From contig JAHDXO010000047.1 in NCBI GenBank assembly GCA_023382975.1, forward strand, positions 23,957-87,956: 64,000 nucleotides of DNA, written 5' to 3'. The stretch comes from Pirellulaceae bacterium. Lineage in GTDB: Bacteria > Planctomycetota > Planctomycetia > Pirellulales > Pirellulaceae. The translations under genes were made by a program, and so were the position numbers. Below are positions 36,625 to 45,533 of this stretch, piece by piece (the first letter of the stretch is position 1; each line of letters opens with the position of its first letter). A model generated the notes under the pieces. That model made no database searches, was not told the DNA's origin, and saw only the letters and a list, made by a program, of their open reading frames with translations.

Positions 36625-37914
36625 CTAGGGACCGGGCGACAAATGAGGATTCTCGTACCAGATCACGCCGAGATTCGCGGATTCCTCGCACGTCAGGACA
36701 TCCAGGTCGCCGTCACCGTCCAGGTCGATCAATTCGACCCGATCGTACTTTATCCCTTCCGACCCGCTGATTTCATGATCCTTCCAAACGGGGTCGTGAA
36801 TTGACTGCGAATACGACAGCCAGCGAATTCCGGATTTCTCGCCACTGGCGTTTTCGCACGTGAAGACCAAGTCCTGACGTCCGTCGCGGTCGATGTCGCC
36901 GATCGCGACACCTTTGCCCGTACCGACTCCGTCCGGCATGGTGACTTCGAACGAGCGCCAAGGTTCCGCGGCCTCACCCGTCGCTTGGAAAATAGTGAGG
37001 CCGCGTCCGCGAACGGCTGCGACGATTTCGGCCGCCCCGTCTTGATCCAGATCGCCACGGGTGAGGAACATGACTTCGCGGTCGTCGCCACCGATTCTGT
37101 GCTCGCGCCAGGAATCACCCGCGGTGGCCAAACTTCGACCGGGATTCTCCAGCCAGAACACGCCGCGCCGCGGCCCCTTCCGGTCGCTTGCCAAAATGTC
37201 CAAATCACCGTCGCCATCCATATCATGTGTCTGAAGCGACATGATCCAGCCAGCGTCCCGCAGCGGATGGAGTCTCCAGGCCGCCAGATCCCGCGAACCA
37301 GTTGCCGGAGTCGCGTTTGGCGCCCGCGATCCACGGTTCGGTGATTGCAGCCAGCCGACGGTGGCTCCCGATCCCTTGGAACCGACGATCAGATCGATTG
37401 CGCCTCGGCCGTCGATCTGCATGGGCACCGCGAACATCCACATCTGTTGGCCGGCCGTGGCGGCGATGGCCTCGGTCGTCCAGGCGTCCGGTTCGAGATA
37501 CCGGTCCGGCTCGCGCGGCGCCCAGTGGACGAAGACGGTGCGTTGATTTCCTTCGCAACAGCTCACCACATCCATGCGTCCATCGCCGTCCAAGTCGGCC
37601 AACACGGCATCTTCCGGCGATTTGACTTTTCCAACCGTCACCGACGGCCATGCTTCGGCGGCCTTGTCGGGGCCGGGGTGGATGTAGACTCGCACGAGCC
37701 CGCCTTCCTCCCAGCCGGTGGCGATATCGAGCAGACCGTCGCCGTTGACATCGGCCAGTCGCACTCCGTCGGCGCCGCGGGCGGTATTGTCGATCACGTG
37801 CCGAATCCACGGCTCCGGTTCGGCCGACGCCGATCCAGCCGCGAGTCCGCAGGCGAGCCAAATCGCTGCGCTGCCACGAATGAAGGTCGGAAGCGAGTCA
37901 TGCCGACGGAACAT
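36625..37914 (-). CDS. Secreted FG-GAP/VCBS-repeat protein
   Basis: 429 residues with a signal peptide (GSAAIWLACGLAAGSASA). Seven calcium-loop motifs are seen, such as DVNGDGLLDIA, DLDGDGRMDVV, DMDGDGDLDIL and DLDGDGDLDVL, so it is probably one seven-bladed propeller. The last motif is close to the C-terminus. It is a shorter relative in kind of the protein at 15.1 kb. No catalytic domain is attached. Probably extracellular or periplasmic, calcium-dependent binding. Confidence 0.84.
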   Translation of the reverse strand: MFRRHDSLPTFIRGSAAIWLACGLAAGSASAEPEPWIRHVIDNTARGADGVRLADVNGDGLLDIATGWEEGGLVRVYIHPGPDKAAEAWPSVTVGKVKSPEDAVLADLDGDGRMDVVSCCEGNQRTVFVHWAPREPDRYLEPDAWTTEAIAATAGQQMWMFAVPMQIDGRGAIDLIVGSKGSGATVGWLQSPNRGSRAPNATPATGSRDLAAWRLHPLRDAGWIMSLQTHDMDGDGDLDILASDRKGPRRGVFWLENPGRSLATAGDSWREHRIGGDDREVMFLTRGDLDQDGAAEIVAAVRGRGLTIFQATGEAAEPWRSFEVTMPDGVGTGKGVAIGDIDRDGRQDLVFTCENASGEKSGIRWLSYSQSIHDPVWKDHEISGSEGIKYDRVELIDLDGDGDLDVLTCEESANLGVIWYENPHLSPGP

Positions 37915-38116
37915 GTTCGCTGCTCCTCAGTTTTAGGAAAGGGAAAGGAACTGGTTCGAAAGCGGTGCCAGCAGTCATCGCGGGCGGTTCGGCGGATTTC
38001 TTCTCGATTTGGACCTCGCCTTTGTCCGAAATCATGATGGACGACCGCGCGGATATTGCGCCCGCGGCCTGTTGCCCGTTCGGGTTGTTTTCTCCACGGC
38101 GCAAAGGACTGCGACG

Positions 38117-38668
38117 ATGAGCCAAATCGGCATTGTCAAATATAGTTACCTGGCCTACCTCTCCCAGCCCGCATCGGATCGGCCGATCTACAAACTACTC
38201 CGCCAGCACCCTGTCCGCAACATCGTGGAATTGGGCGTCGGCGACGGGGTCCGGACGCAGCGGATGATCGAGATGGCGGTGGCCGCTCAGCCGGATGCCG
38301 AGATCCGCTACGCCGGCATCGATCTGTTCGAAGCTCGTCCCGCAGGACGAGCCGGTTTGACATTGAAGGCTGCCTACAAGATGCTGAGGCAACTGCCCGT
38401 CAAATCGCAACTGATCCCCGGCGACCCGTTCACCGCTCTGGCTCGCACTGCCAACGGTCTGACGAACACGGATCTGCTGGTTATCGCCGCCGATCAAGAT
38501 CCTCAGCAGATGGGCCGCGCCTGGGTGCTGGTGCCCCGCATGTTGCGCGACGGCAGCCTGGTGGTCATGGAGCGGACCACGAAACGTCAGGCGTGCTTCG
38601 AACTGCTGACCCCGTCCGAAATCGAAGCCCTGAGCGGCGCGTCCAGACGGCAATCCCGCGCTGCGTAG
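38117..38668 (+). CDS. Class I methyltransferase-like protein
   Basis: 183 residues from ATG 38117, with AAGGA nine bases upstream. The motif NIVELGVGDGVRTQRMIEMA matches SAM-binding motif I, and RYAGIDLFEAR gives the acidic residue of motif II. The rest is short: only LLVIAAD and DGSLVVME resemble later strands. It may be a reduced or degenerate methyltransferase. der follows 87 bases later on the same strand. Confidence 0.6.
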   Translation: MSQIGIVKYSYLAYLSQPASDRPIYKLLRQHPVRNIVELGVGDGVRTQRMIEMAVAAQPDAEIRYAGIDLFEARPAGRAGLTLKAAYKMLRQLPVKSQLIPGDPFTALARTANGLTNTDLLVIAADQDPQQMGRAWVLVPRMLRDGSLVVMERTTKRQACFELLTPSEIEALSGASRRQSRAA

Positions 38669-38755
38669 CAGCCGACGCATCCCCACATGCACGCACCGCA
38701 GCGATCGGGTAAGATACGCTCGCCAGAGAGCCATTGTCGGCGGAAAGCGAGCAAG

Positions 38756-40102
38756 ATGAGCGTTCCTCAAGTAGTCATTGTGGGTCGGCCCAACGTCGGC
38801 AAGTCCAGTATCTTCAACTGGCTCGCCGGTCGTCGTTTGGCCATTGTGGACGACGTGGCCGGGGTAACTCGCGACCGGATGACGTATGTGGTCGAGCACG
38901 CCGGCCGACGTTTCGAATTGATCGACACCGGCGGCATCGGCATCAACGACGTCGACGACCTGAGCGACGAGATCGAGCAGCAGATCGCCATCGCCCTGCA
39001 TCGAGCGGACGTCGTCGTGTTCGTCTTGGACGCGCGCAGCGGACTGGTCGCCCTGGACGAGGAAGTCGCCCGGCGGCTGCGTTTGATCGACCGTCCCGTG
39101 CTGTTCGTCGCGAACAAGGCCGACGCGGCAAAACTCGATTCCCAAGCGGACGAATTCTACCGGCTGGGCGCGTCTAACGTCCTGTGCGTCAGCACGCTGC
39201 AGAACCGCAACAAGGACGAGCTGCTCGAAGCCATCGTCGCCCAACTGCCGCCTTCGGACGGGGCTCCGGAAGAGCAGATGCCCGAAATGAAGGTGGCGAT
39301 CGTCGGGCGGCGGAACGTCGGCAAGAGTACGTTCATCAATACGCTGGTCGAAGACCAGCGGATGATCGTCAGCCAAGTGCCGGGAACCACGCGGGACAGC
39401 GTCGACGTCCGATTCGAAGTGGACGGCAAGACGTTCGTGGCGATCGACACCCCGGGCGTCCGTCGCCGGAAGAGCATCCGCGAGGACATCGAGTACTACG
39501 GCCTTCACCGGGCCCAGCGCAGCGTCCGCCGGGCCGACGTGGTGCTGATGTTCTTCGATGCCGGACAGCGGATCAGCCAGGTCGACAAGCAACTGTGCCA
39601 GTACATCGAAGAGAACTTCAAACCCTGTGTGTTCGTGGTCAACAAGTGGGACTTGATGGTCGAACACATGCCGACCGAGCGCTGGGCCGATTATCTGCGG
39701 GAGACGTTTCCCAGCATGTGGCATGTTCCGATCGCCTTTATCACGGGCCTGACCGGCAAGAACGTCAAGAAGCTGATCAACTACGCCCAGATGCTGTTTA
39801 AGCAGTCGTTGCAGCGCATCGGGACCGGCGAGCTGAACCGGCTGATCCGCCGCGCTGTCGAGAATCATCCGCCCCCGGTTTTCCGCCAGCGGCGTCCGAA
39901 AATCTACTACGTGACTCAGACCCAAGTGCAACCGCCGACGATTGTGATCAAGTGCAACAATCCGAAGGCGTTTCCGCCCACGTATCGCCGCTATCTGCTC
40001 GGGGTGCTGCGGGACCAGCTTGAATACGGCGAAGTGCCGATCCGGCTGCTGTTCGACAAACGCAGCGAAAAGGAACCGGCGACCGAAGAAAATCCCTCGT
40101 AG
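38756..40102 (+). CDS. der: Ribosome-assembly GTPase Der (EngA)
   Basis: 448 residues with two tandem GTPase domains and a C-terminal KH-like domain, the unique Der layout. First G domain: GRPNVGKSS at about 9-17, DTGG, NKAD. Second: GRRNVGKST at about 183-191, DTPG, NKWD. The KH part includes PPTYRRYLLGVLRDQLEYG. Der aids maturation of the 50S subunit and is essential in most bacteria. The 3' end runs directly into a palindromic repeat. Confidence 0.96.
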   Translation: MSVPQVVIVGRPNVGKSSIFNWLAGRRLAIVDDVAGVTRDRMTYVVEHAGRRFELIDTGGIGINDVDDLSDEIEQQIAIALHRADVVVFVLDARSGLVALDEEVARRLRLIDRPVLFVANKADAAKLDSQADEFYRLGASNVLCVSTLQNRNKDELLEAIVAQLPPSDGAPEEQMPEMKVAIVGRRNVGKSTFINTLVEDQRMIVSQVPGTTRDSVDVRFEVDGKTFVAIDTPGVRRRKSIREDIEYYGLHRAQRSVRRADVVLMFFDAGQRISQVDKQLCQYIEENFKPCVFVVNKWDLMVEHMPTERWADYLRETFPSMWHVPIAFITGLTGKNVKKLINYAQMLFKQSLQRIGTGELNRLIRRAVENHPPPVFRQRRPKIYYVTQTQVQPPTIVIKCNNPKAFPPTYRRYLLGVLRDQLEYGEVPIRLLFDKRSEKEPATEENPS

Positions 40103-40122
40103 CGCAGGCTGCCAGCCTGTGC
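40099..40122. repeat. Palindromic intergenic repeat, copy 1
   Basis: GTAGCGCAGGCTGCCAGCCTGTGC, overlapping the der stop codon. The core GCAGGCTG-C-CAGCCTGTG is a near-perfect dyad. Two copies with one base difference lie at 45.5 kb, so this is a dispersed REP-like element. Confidence 0.7.
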
Positions 40123-40470
40123 AGAACTCGCTCGGTCGGGAGACCGACCACAACGGGGATCACGAATCTGGGTGGAACGGCCATTTGCAAGTCCATCGAT
40201 CACCGGTAGGCCGCCGAGAATTTGCCCTCAGATCCAATGCGACGACGTAAAGTGTTGTATAGTATGTTCTTAGCAGCAATCGGAACGCCCGTCACCGATG
40301 CGGGACATCCGTCCGATCCGGCTCTTCTTACTTGTTTTGTCCATCTTGCCCAATTAATATCGCATAATAGACTAAAGTGCCGGACGGCGACGCCACCCGC
40401 GCGCCGCGCAGGAACGTTCCTGAATTACGGGGCAAGGCTCTCTTAGCGCTTCGGAGAATGAGGTAAGAAA
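40103..40470. other. Intergenic region with repeat and promoter-like boxes
   Basis: 368 bases between der and a DUF1598 gene. It holds most of a palindromic repeat at its start and an AT-rich stretch at 40320-40375 with promoter-like boxes. No coding frame with protein-like composition was seen. Confidence 0.5.
40332..40360 (+). promoter_or_regulatory. Candidate sigma-70 promoter for the DUF1598 gene
   Basis: TTGTTT (40332-40337) and TAATAT (40355-40360) are spaced by 17 bases in a locally AT-rich stretch. The predicted start is about 100 bases before ATG 40471. The boxes are seen directly; function is inferred. Confidence 0.38.
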
Positions 40471-41835
40471 ATGGCTTGGCGACGAGTGCGGATTTATGGG
40501 CTGTGTTTCGCAGCGGTGGCTTGTCTGGTCGCAACGTCCGCCCGTGCTCAGCAGGGCAACGGAATCGTGGTCGACGCCGACGGCGTGCTCCGGACGCGAG
40601 TCTTCTACGACCCGAGCGGGGCGTTGACCCGTCAACGGTTCGAGGCGGCCAAGGCAACTCTGTCACCGGACATGGTGCGTCCGAGCAAGATGCGGAAAGT
40701 CTCGCTCACGCGACTGGAAGCCGTCGCCGCCGAGCGGATGGCGACCGGGCAGGGCCTGCCTGACGACATGCGTTATCTGGCCGGTTTGACACGTATTCAG
40801 CACGTGTTTGTCTATCCCGAGACAGGCGATTTGGTGATCGCCGGCCCGGCCGAAGGTTTCGCGCCCAACGTAGCGGGGCGCGTGATCGGGATGAACACGG
40901 GCCGAGCCGTGCTCGAATTGCAGGATCTCGTGGTGGCTTTGCGGGCGTTCCCGCCGGGCGGGCGGCGCACGTCGGCCCTGGTCTGCTCGATCGATCCCAA
41001 CCCGGAAGGCTTGCAGCGGATGCAGCAGTTCCTGATCAGCATTGCCGGCCGAGTGACACCCGGCGACGCGGGACGCATCGCGACCGGGTTGCGGGAGAGT
41101 CTGGGACCGCAAAGCGTGCGGATCGAGGGGATCTCCAACCGCACGCACTTTGCCCAGGTGCTGGTCGAGGCGGATTACCGCATGAAGCTGATCGGGATCG
41201 GCTTGGAAGAACCTCCGGTGCGCATCCCCAGCTACGTTTCGCGGGCCAATCCGCGCGACGTGGGACGCAACGCTCTGCAACGCTGGTACTTCACCCCCAA
41301 CTACGAATGCCTCCGCGTGGCCGAAGACGAATTGGCCGTTGCCCTGGAAGGGGACGGCGTGAAACTGGTCGGCGAACAGGAATTGGTCCAAGCCGCCGGG
41401 AATCGAGTGGCCACGGGCCGAGTGGACATCGCCAGCCAAGCCTTCACCCAAGCGTTCACGCAGAAATATGCAGAACTAGCCGCCAAGGAACCCGTGTACG
41501 CTCAATTGCGGAATCTGATCGACATGGCCATCGCGGCGGCGTTCATCCAGCAACAGGACTACTACGGCCGCATCGGGTGGGACATGGCCGTGTTCGGAAA
41601 CGAAGAGCGATTCCCCGTCGAGACCTATCCCGAACCGAAGCAAGTCGAATCGGCGGTCAACGTCGTTTGGAAGGGCATGACCCTGATGACGCCCATCGGT
41701 GGCGGAGTCCAGATCCAACCCGCGCTGGCCCTGTCCGAAGGCGCTCTGCTGAAGGACGAAGAGGGCAACGTCGCCAAACTGCGTGAGCAGATCGACATCC
41801 AGCAGATCGACAAGAGCGTCTGGTGGTGGGACTGA
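40471..41835 (+). CDS. DUF1598 family secreted protein
   Basis: 454 residues with a clear signal peptide (GLCFAAVACLVATSARAQQ). The mature chain matches the planctomycete DUF1598 pattern: VVDADGVLRTR, RYLAGLTRIQHVFVYPETGDLVIAGPAEG, and SLGPQSVRIEGI with the YFTPNYE motif. No enzyme motif or membrane helix beyond the signal is seen. It should act in the periplasm-like space. Function unknown. Confidence 0.78.
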   Translation: MAWRRVRIYGLCFAAVACLVATSARAQQGNGIVVDADGVLRTRVFYDPSGALTRQRFEAAKATLSPDMVRPSKMRKVSLTRLEAVAAERMATGQGLPDDMRYLAGLTRIQHVFVYPETGDLVIAGPAEGFAPNVAGRVIGMNTGRAVLELQDLVVALRAFPPGGRRTSALVCSIDPNPEGLQRMQQFLISIAGRVTPGDAGRIATGLRESLGPQSVRIEGISNRTHFAQVLVEADYRMKLIGIGLEEPPVRIPSYVSRANPRDVGRNALQRWYFTPNYECLRVAEDELAVALEGDGVKLVGEQELVQAAGNRVATGRVDIASQAFTQAFTQKYAELAAKEPVYAQLRNLIDMAIAAAFIQQQDYYGRIGWDMAVFGNEERFPVETYPEPKQVESAVNVVWKGMTLMTPIGGGVQIQPALALSEGALLKDEEGNVAKLREQIDIQQIDKSVWWWD

Positions 41836-42308
41836 ACCGCGCCCCTTGGTTCGCTCGCCCCAACCCGTAATGCCCACGCCTGTCATCGTCTCAAGTCGCG
41901 ATCAGGCGTGAACTCCAACACACCCTGCTGCCGGTCGAGCGATCGGTCATTCGCGGCCCACGCGACGGACAAGGAAACGAGTTCTTTTGTTCGTCGCCGT
42001 TCATCGTTCCGTCCCTGCTGTTCTGCGCGACGCACCGGCAGGCGACGTCTCCGCAATATTGTCCTCGAACTCGTGAGTCGTCCGATTCGAGCGGGCACCG
42101 CCGATTGCCGGCCAATTTCGGCACGATGCCGACGGCCGTCGCGGTCCTGCAATCGCGAGATGAACCCCCTTGGCAGGAAGCAGCGTCTTCCGCCGATGGT
42201 ATGGACCACCGATTGGTGCTAGGACAGCAAGCAGGTTTTGGATATAGTAGTTGAAAGGATGGTGGCTGTCGGCCTTTCGTCTTCAGTGTTTTCGCAAGGG
42301 GTTGAGCA
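41836..42308. other. Intergenic region, possible decayed sequence
   Basis: 473 bases between the DUF1598 gene and a lipoprotein gene. Minus-strand frames around 41890-42010 have phrases such as KELVSLSVAWAAND and LEFTPDRDL that look protein-like, but with no start, length or continued frame. It may be a gene remnant. A TATAGT box lies at 42243-42248 with no good -35. Confidence 0.35.
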
Positions 42309-42788
42309 ATGAATGCGGTCGGGTTCTTCAGATTCGGTGGAACAGCGGGGCTGGTTTTGGCAGTAATGATCGCGCTATTCGCTGGTTGCGGGCCGAGTGG
42401 ACCACGGCTTGTTCCCGTGTCGGGCCAAGTGATGATCGACGGCCAGCCGCTGGCGACAGGCGTTCCCGGCTTTGTGCAAGTGATCCCAACCGAAGGACGA
42501 GCTGCGTCTGGCGAAATCGACCCACAAACGGGCCGTTTCGTGCTGACCACGCTGAAACCAGGGGATGGTTGCATGGAAGGGACGCATCGAGTGACGGTCT
42601 CCGTCCAGCAGGTCGTTGGAGTGGAAAGCTACTCGTTGATTCCGGAGAAGTACCGCGATATCGAGAAGACAGATCTTCAGGTGACGGTCGATGGTCCCAC
42701 CGATTCACTGGTGATCGAATTGACCGGGCCCGTGAAGAAGGCCCGTACCGACGCCGCTCCACCGAGCGATGACCCGAACAAGTTCTAA
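42309..42788 (+). CDS. Small lipoprotein with carboxypeptidase-regulatory-like fold
   Basis: 159 residues; AAGGGG lies 6 bases upstream of the ATG. Type II signal with lipobox LFAGC near residue 27. The mature part opens with VPVSGQVMIDGQPLATG, the usual start of planctomycete transthyretin-like lipoproteins, then GEIDPQTGRFVLTTLKPGDG and GTHRVTV. These lipoproteins are often encoded next to DUF1559 proteins, as here. Function unknown; probably a beta-sandwich at the outer envelope. Confidence 0.78.
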   Translation: MNAVGFFRFGGTAGLVLAVMIALFAGCGPSGPRLVPVSGQVMIDGQPLATGVPGFVQVIPTEGRAASGEIDPQTGRFVLTTLKPGDGCMEGTHRVTVSVQQVVGVESYSLIPEKYRDIEKTDLQVTVDGPTDSLVIELTGPVKKARTDAAPPSDDPNKF

Positions 42789-42906
42789 CTTCGTATTGAT
42801 CAATACCGTTCACGCCCACCACCGTGGAATTTTAGGGGACGTGCTGGTTCGATCACGCTAATTCGTATTTTTTTCCTTCCTTGGCACTTTGAACAGGAGA
42901 TCGGCG

Positions 42907-43878
42907 ATGTTTCGTGAGCTTTTCCGTTTTCGTCAGGCGCAACGCAAACAGGCGTTCACCTTGGTCGAGTTGCTGGTCGTGATCGCCATCATCGGGATCT
43001 TGGTCGCGCTGTTGCTGCCGGCGATCCAGGCGGCGCGCGAATCCGCGCGGCGAACCCAATGCACGAACAATTTGAAGCAGATCGCACTGGCGATGTCCAA
43101 CTATGAAAACACCACACAGGTGTTTCCGCCGGGCCGCATGGGAGCCGACTGCTCCGACTACGGCGGCTTGACATCGATCAATCCAGCCAACACGCTGTTC
43201 CGGGGTGACATGGGACGGCAGAGCACCAGCGGATTCGTCATGATCCTGCCATATATGGAACTTCAGCAACTGTACGACAGCTTCGGAGGCTTTCAGATGG
43301 GGACGCTGAACCCGTCGAACTGTGGTCTCGGCCCTTCGGCCGCGAACTGGCGTACGACAATCCCCGACGTTGCCAATGTGCTGCTGACTCGTCCCAAACC
43401 CATGGTCTGCCCCAGTTCTGTCGATCAAAAGTTCAACGGCGAATGGGCGACTGGAACTTACGCATTGTCGTCTGGTTCCGTCGGCCCCAGCGTGGGCACT
43501 GGTTCCGGGGCCAAATTCAACAATGGAATGTTCATCTACGTGATGGCGGTCTCGGTCAGCCAATGCGTCGATGGTCTGAGCAACACGTTCTTCGTTGGCG
43601 AGGTGCGGGATTCTCATACGGCTAATGGCATCAACCGATGGATGATCGCGGGCCGCCACACAGACGTGTTGCGGACCACCGAGAATCCTCTGAACACGCC
43701 CACGGGAACCGGCATCAATCTGACCGGGAACAACGGCGCGTTTGGCAGCTTCCACCCTGGTGGCGGTTTGTTCGCGATGGGCGATGGTGCGGTGCGTTTC
43801 GTCAACGAGAATATCGACTTGGCCATCTACCGCGCCGCTTCGACGCGCGAAGGCAAAGAAGCCCAACCGCTGCCCTGA
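42907..43878 (+). CDS. DUF1559 protein with prepilin-type N-terminus
   Basis: 323 residues from ATG 42907, with AGGAGA six bases upstream. A type IV prepilin leader and helix start the protein: QAFTLVELLVVIAIIGILVALLLPAIQAAR, cut after the residue before F (split here, QAFTLVELL then VVIAIIG). The DUF1559 domain follows, ending with the GSFHPGG...GDGAVRF motif (the H-x9-DG pattern). The family is greatly expanded in planctomycetes and is thought to form pseudopilin-like surface structures. It follows the lipoprotein gene by 118 bases. Confidence 0.93.
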   Translation: MFRELFRFRQAQRKQAFTLVELLVVIAIIGILVALLLPAIQAARESARRTQCTNNLKQIALAMSNYENTTQVFPPGRMGADCSDYGGLTSINPANTLFRGDMGRQSTSGFVMILPYMELQQLYDSFGGFQMGTLNPSNCGLGPSAANWRTTIPDVANVLLTRPKPMVCPSSVDQKFNGEWATGTYALSSGSVGPSVGTGSGAKFNNGMFIYVMAVSVSQCVDGLSNTFFVGEVRDSHTANGINRWMIAGRHTDVLRTTENPLNTPTGTGINLTGNNGAFGSFHPGGGLFAMGDGAVRFVNENIDLAIYRAASTREGKEAQPLP

Positions 43879-43903
43879 CGCGGCGTTAGGTAGCAGCCAA
43901 GGT

Positions 43904-43959
43904 AGCATGGCTTTCCGGACCGTGCAGTCCTGAACGGCAAGGCTCGGAAAGTCCATGCT
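43904..43959. repeat. Imperfect inverted repeat (stem-loop)
   Basis: The left arm AGCATGGCTTTCCG (43904-43917) pairs with CGGAAAGTCCATGCT (43945-43959): two 7-bp stems split by one bulged T, with a 27-base loop. No T-run follows, so it is more like a REP/hairpin element than a simple terminator. It lies between the DUF1559 gene and hemH. Confidence 0.55.
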
Positions 43960-44111
43960 ATGAAGTCGCACGCTGCCGGATCGGGACCGCGTTCCGCGCG
44001 GGTTCCCGGCTTGATACACTCTTCGAGACTGCGGGTGCGTTTCCCGATTGGGCAGCTTCGAGGTTGTCGAGTGCGCCCGGGCGACTCAATTGTTCGGAAA
44101 GTGCGAAAAAC

Positions 44112-45155
44112 ATGGCGAGCGGCTACGATGCGATTTTGGTGGTATCCTTCGGCGGGCCGGAATGTCGCGAGGATGTGATTCCGTTCTTGGAGAATGTACT
44201 TCGCGGAAAGCCGGTTCCGCGCGAGCGGATGCTGGAGGTCGCCGAGCATTACTACCACTTCGGCGGTGCGAGTCCGATCAACGACCAGATTCGAGCCCTG
44301 ATCGCCGCACTCGAAGGGGAACTTCAGTCTCATGGCATCTCGCTGCCGGTCTACTGGGGAAACCGGAACTGGCATCCGCTGCTAGCCGACACGTTGCGGC
44401 AGATGCAGACGGACGGAGTCCGGCAGGCGTTGGCCTGGGTGACTTCGACCTACAGTTGCTATTCGGGATGCCGTCAGTACCGCGAGGACATCGAAGCGGC
44501 CCGTGTGCAGATCGGCGAGCAGGCGCCCCGCGTGGACAAGATCCGCGTCTTCTACAATCACCCAGGGTTTATCGAGGCGCAAGCCGATCGAGTCCGCGCG
44601 GCGCTGGCGCAGGTGCCGGAGTCGGACCGGCAGCGGACCTGGCTGTTCTTCACGGCCCACAGCATTCCGACGGCCATGTCGGACCATTCGGATTACGTGC
44701 GGCAATTGACCGAGAGTTGTCGGTTGGTAGCCGAAACGCTGGGGCACGATCGATTCCACTTGGTCTACCAGAGCCGCAGCGGGCCGCCGTCGCAACCGTG
44801 GCTCGAACCTGATGTTTGCGGTGCGATCGAAGAATTGCACCAGAGCGAGAAGCCCTCGCATCTGGTGCTGGTGCCGATCGGCTTCCTCTCGGATCATCTG
44901 GAAGTCATGTACGACTTGGATGTCGAGGCGAAGCAGGCCTGCGATCGACTGGGAATCCGCATGGTGCGCGCCGAAACCGTCGGCACCCATCCTCGGTTTG
45001 TCCAGATGATCCGGGAGCTGATCTGCGAGCGGCTCGACCCTCACGCACCGCGGCTGGCGATCGGGCAGTACGGGGCGAATCACGACGTCTGCCCGGAGAA
45101 CTGCTGTCTGTACCCCAGGGTCTCGAGGCCGTCTCCCCGAGCGGTCGAATCGTAG
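44112..45155 (+). CDS. hemH: Ferrochelatase (coproporphyrin III type likely)
   Basis: 347 residues from ATG 44112. It inserts ferrous iron in the porphyrin. Family marks: VVSFGGPE at the start, HYYHFGGASPIN, FFTAHSIPTAM with the catalytic His, SRSGPPSQPW and PIGFLSDHLEVMYDLD with the conserved Glu. As HemQ is encoded 9 kb away, the natural substrate is probably coproporphyrin III rather than protoporphyrin IX (inference). The C-terminal 20 residues contain ENCCLY, a close Cys pair. Some ferrochelatases bind a 2Fe-2S cluster, but two Cys here are not enough to claim that. Confidence 0.93.
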   Translation: MASGYDAILVVSFGGPECREDVIPFLENVLRGKPVPRERMLEVAEHYYHFGGASPINDQIRALIAALEGELQSHGISLPVYWGNRNWHPLLADTLRQMQTDGVRQALAWVTSTYSCYSGCRQYREDIEAARVQIGEQAPRVDKIRVFYNHPGFIEAQADRVRAALAQVPESDRQRTWLFFTAHSIPTAMSDHSDYVRQLTESCRLVAETLGHDRFHLVYQSRSGPPSQPWLEPDVCGAIEELHQSEKPSHLVLVPIGFLSDHLEVMYDLDVEAKQACDRLGIRMVRAETVGTHPRFVQMIRELICERLDPHAPRLAIGQYGANHDVCPENCCLYPRVSRPSPRAVES

Positions 45156-45298
45156 TGACGAATCGAGGGCGTGTTCGCCAATAGCTTACCCGATCCGGAT
45201 AATCGCTTTATTCGGGGCGGGGGTGTCACGATCGGTCGCAATCGGCTAGGATTGGCACGATGTTGTTACCAAACCGATTCCTGGAAAGGAGAAAGAGA

Positions 45299-45466
45299 GT
45301 GACGCGATTTTGGACCCTCGTCGTTTTATCCGCCTTTTTAGCCGCTGGATGCACCCCGCCTCCGAATGTCACGATCGTCCCCGTAACCACGACCGAAGCC
45401 TGGAGCACGACGACCGCTGACGACTTGTCGTCACCTCCATCCGACAGCACGACCACCCTGCCCTAA
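45299..45466 (+). CDS. Very small Thr-rich lipoprotein
   Basis: 55 residues from GTG 45299, preceded by GGAAAGGAGA. The N-terminus TRFWTLVVLSAFLAAGC is a type II signal with lipobox LAAGC. The mature 35 residues are half Thr, Ser and Pro (VTTTEAWSTTTADD). This is a tiny surface lipoprotein, like the small entericidin-like class in size only. An alternative ATG at 45260 would spoil the signal start. Confidence 0.6.
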   Translation: MTRFWTLVVLSAFLAAGCTPPPNVTIVPVTTTEAWSTTTADDLSSPPSDSTTTLP

Positions 45467-45480
45467 CGCCTTCCCCCACC

Positions 45481-45507
45481 GTAGCACAGGCTGCCAGCCT
45501 GTGCCGG
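45481..45507. repeat. Palindromic intergenic repeat, copy 2
   Basis: Starts GTAGCACAGGCTGCCAGCCT and continues GTGCCGG. The core CACAGGCTG-C-CAGCCTGTG is a perfect 9-bp dyad around one base. It repeats exactly 26 bases downstream. Confidence 0.75.
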
Positions 45508-45533
45508 AACAGTACTCCGGATTTGCCTACCCC

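Noticed and set aside
45253..45267. Sigma-54-like promoter TGGCACG...TTGTT before the small lipoprotein
   Set aside because: Spacing is one base short of the consensus and the essential GC of the -12 box is missing.
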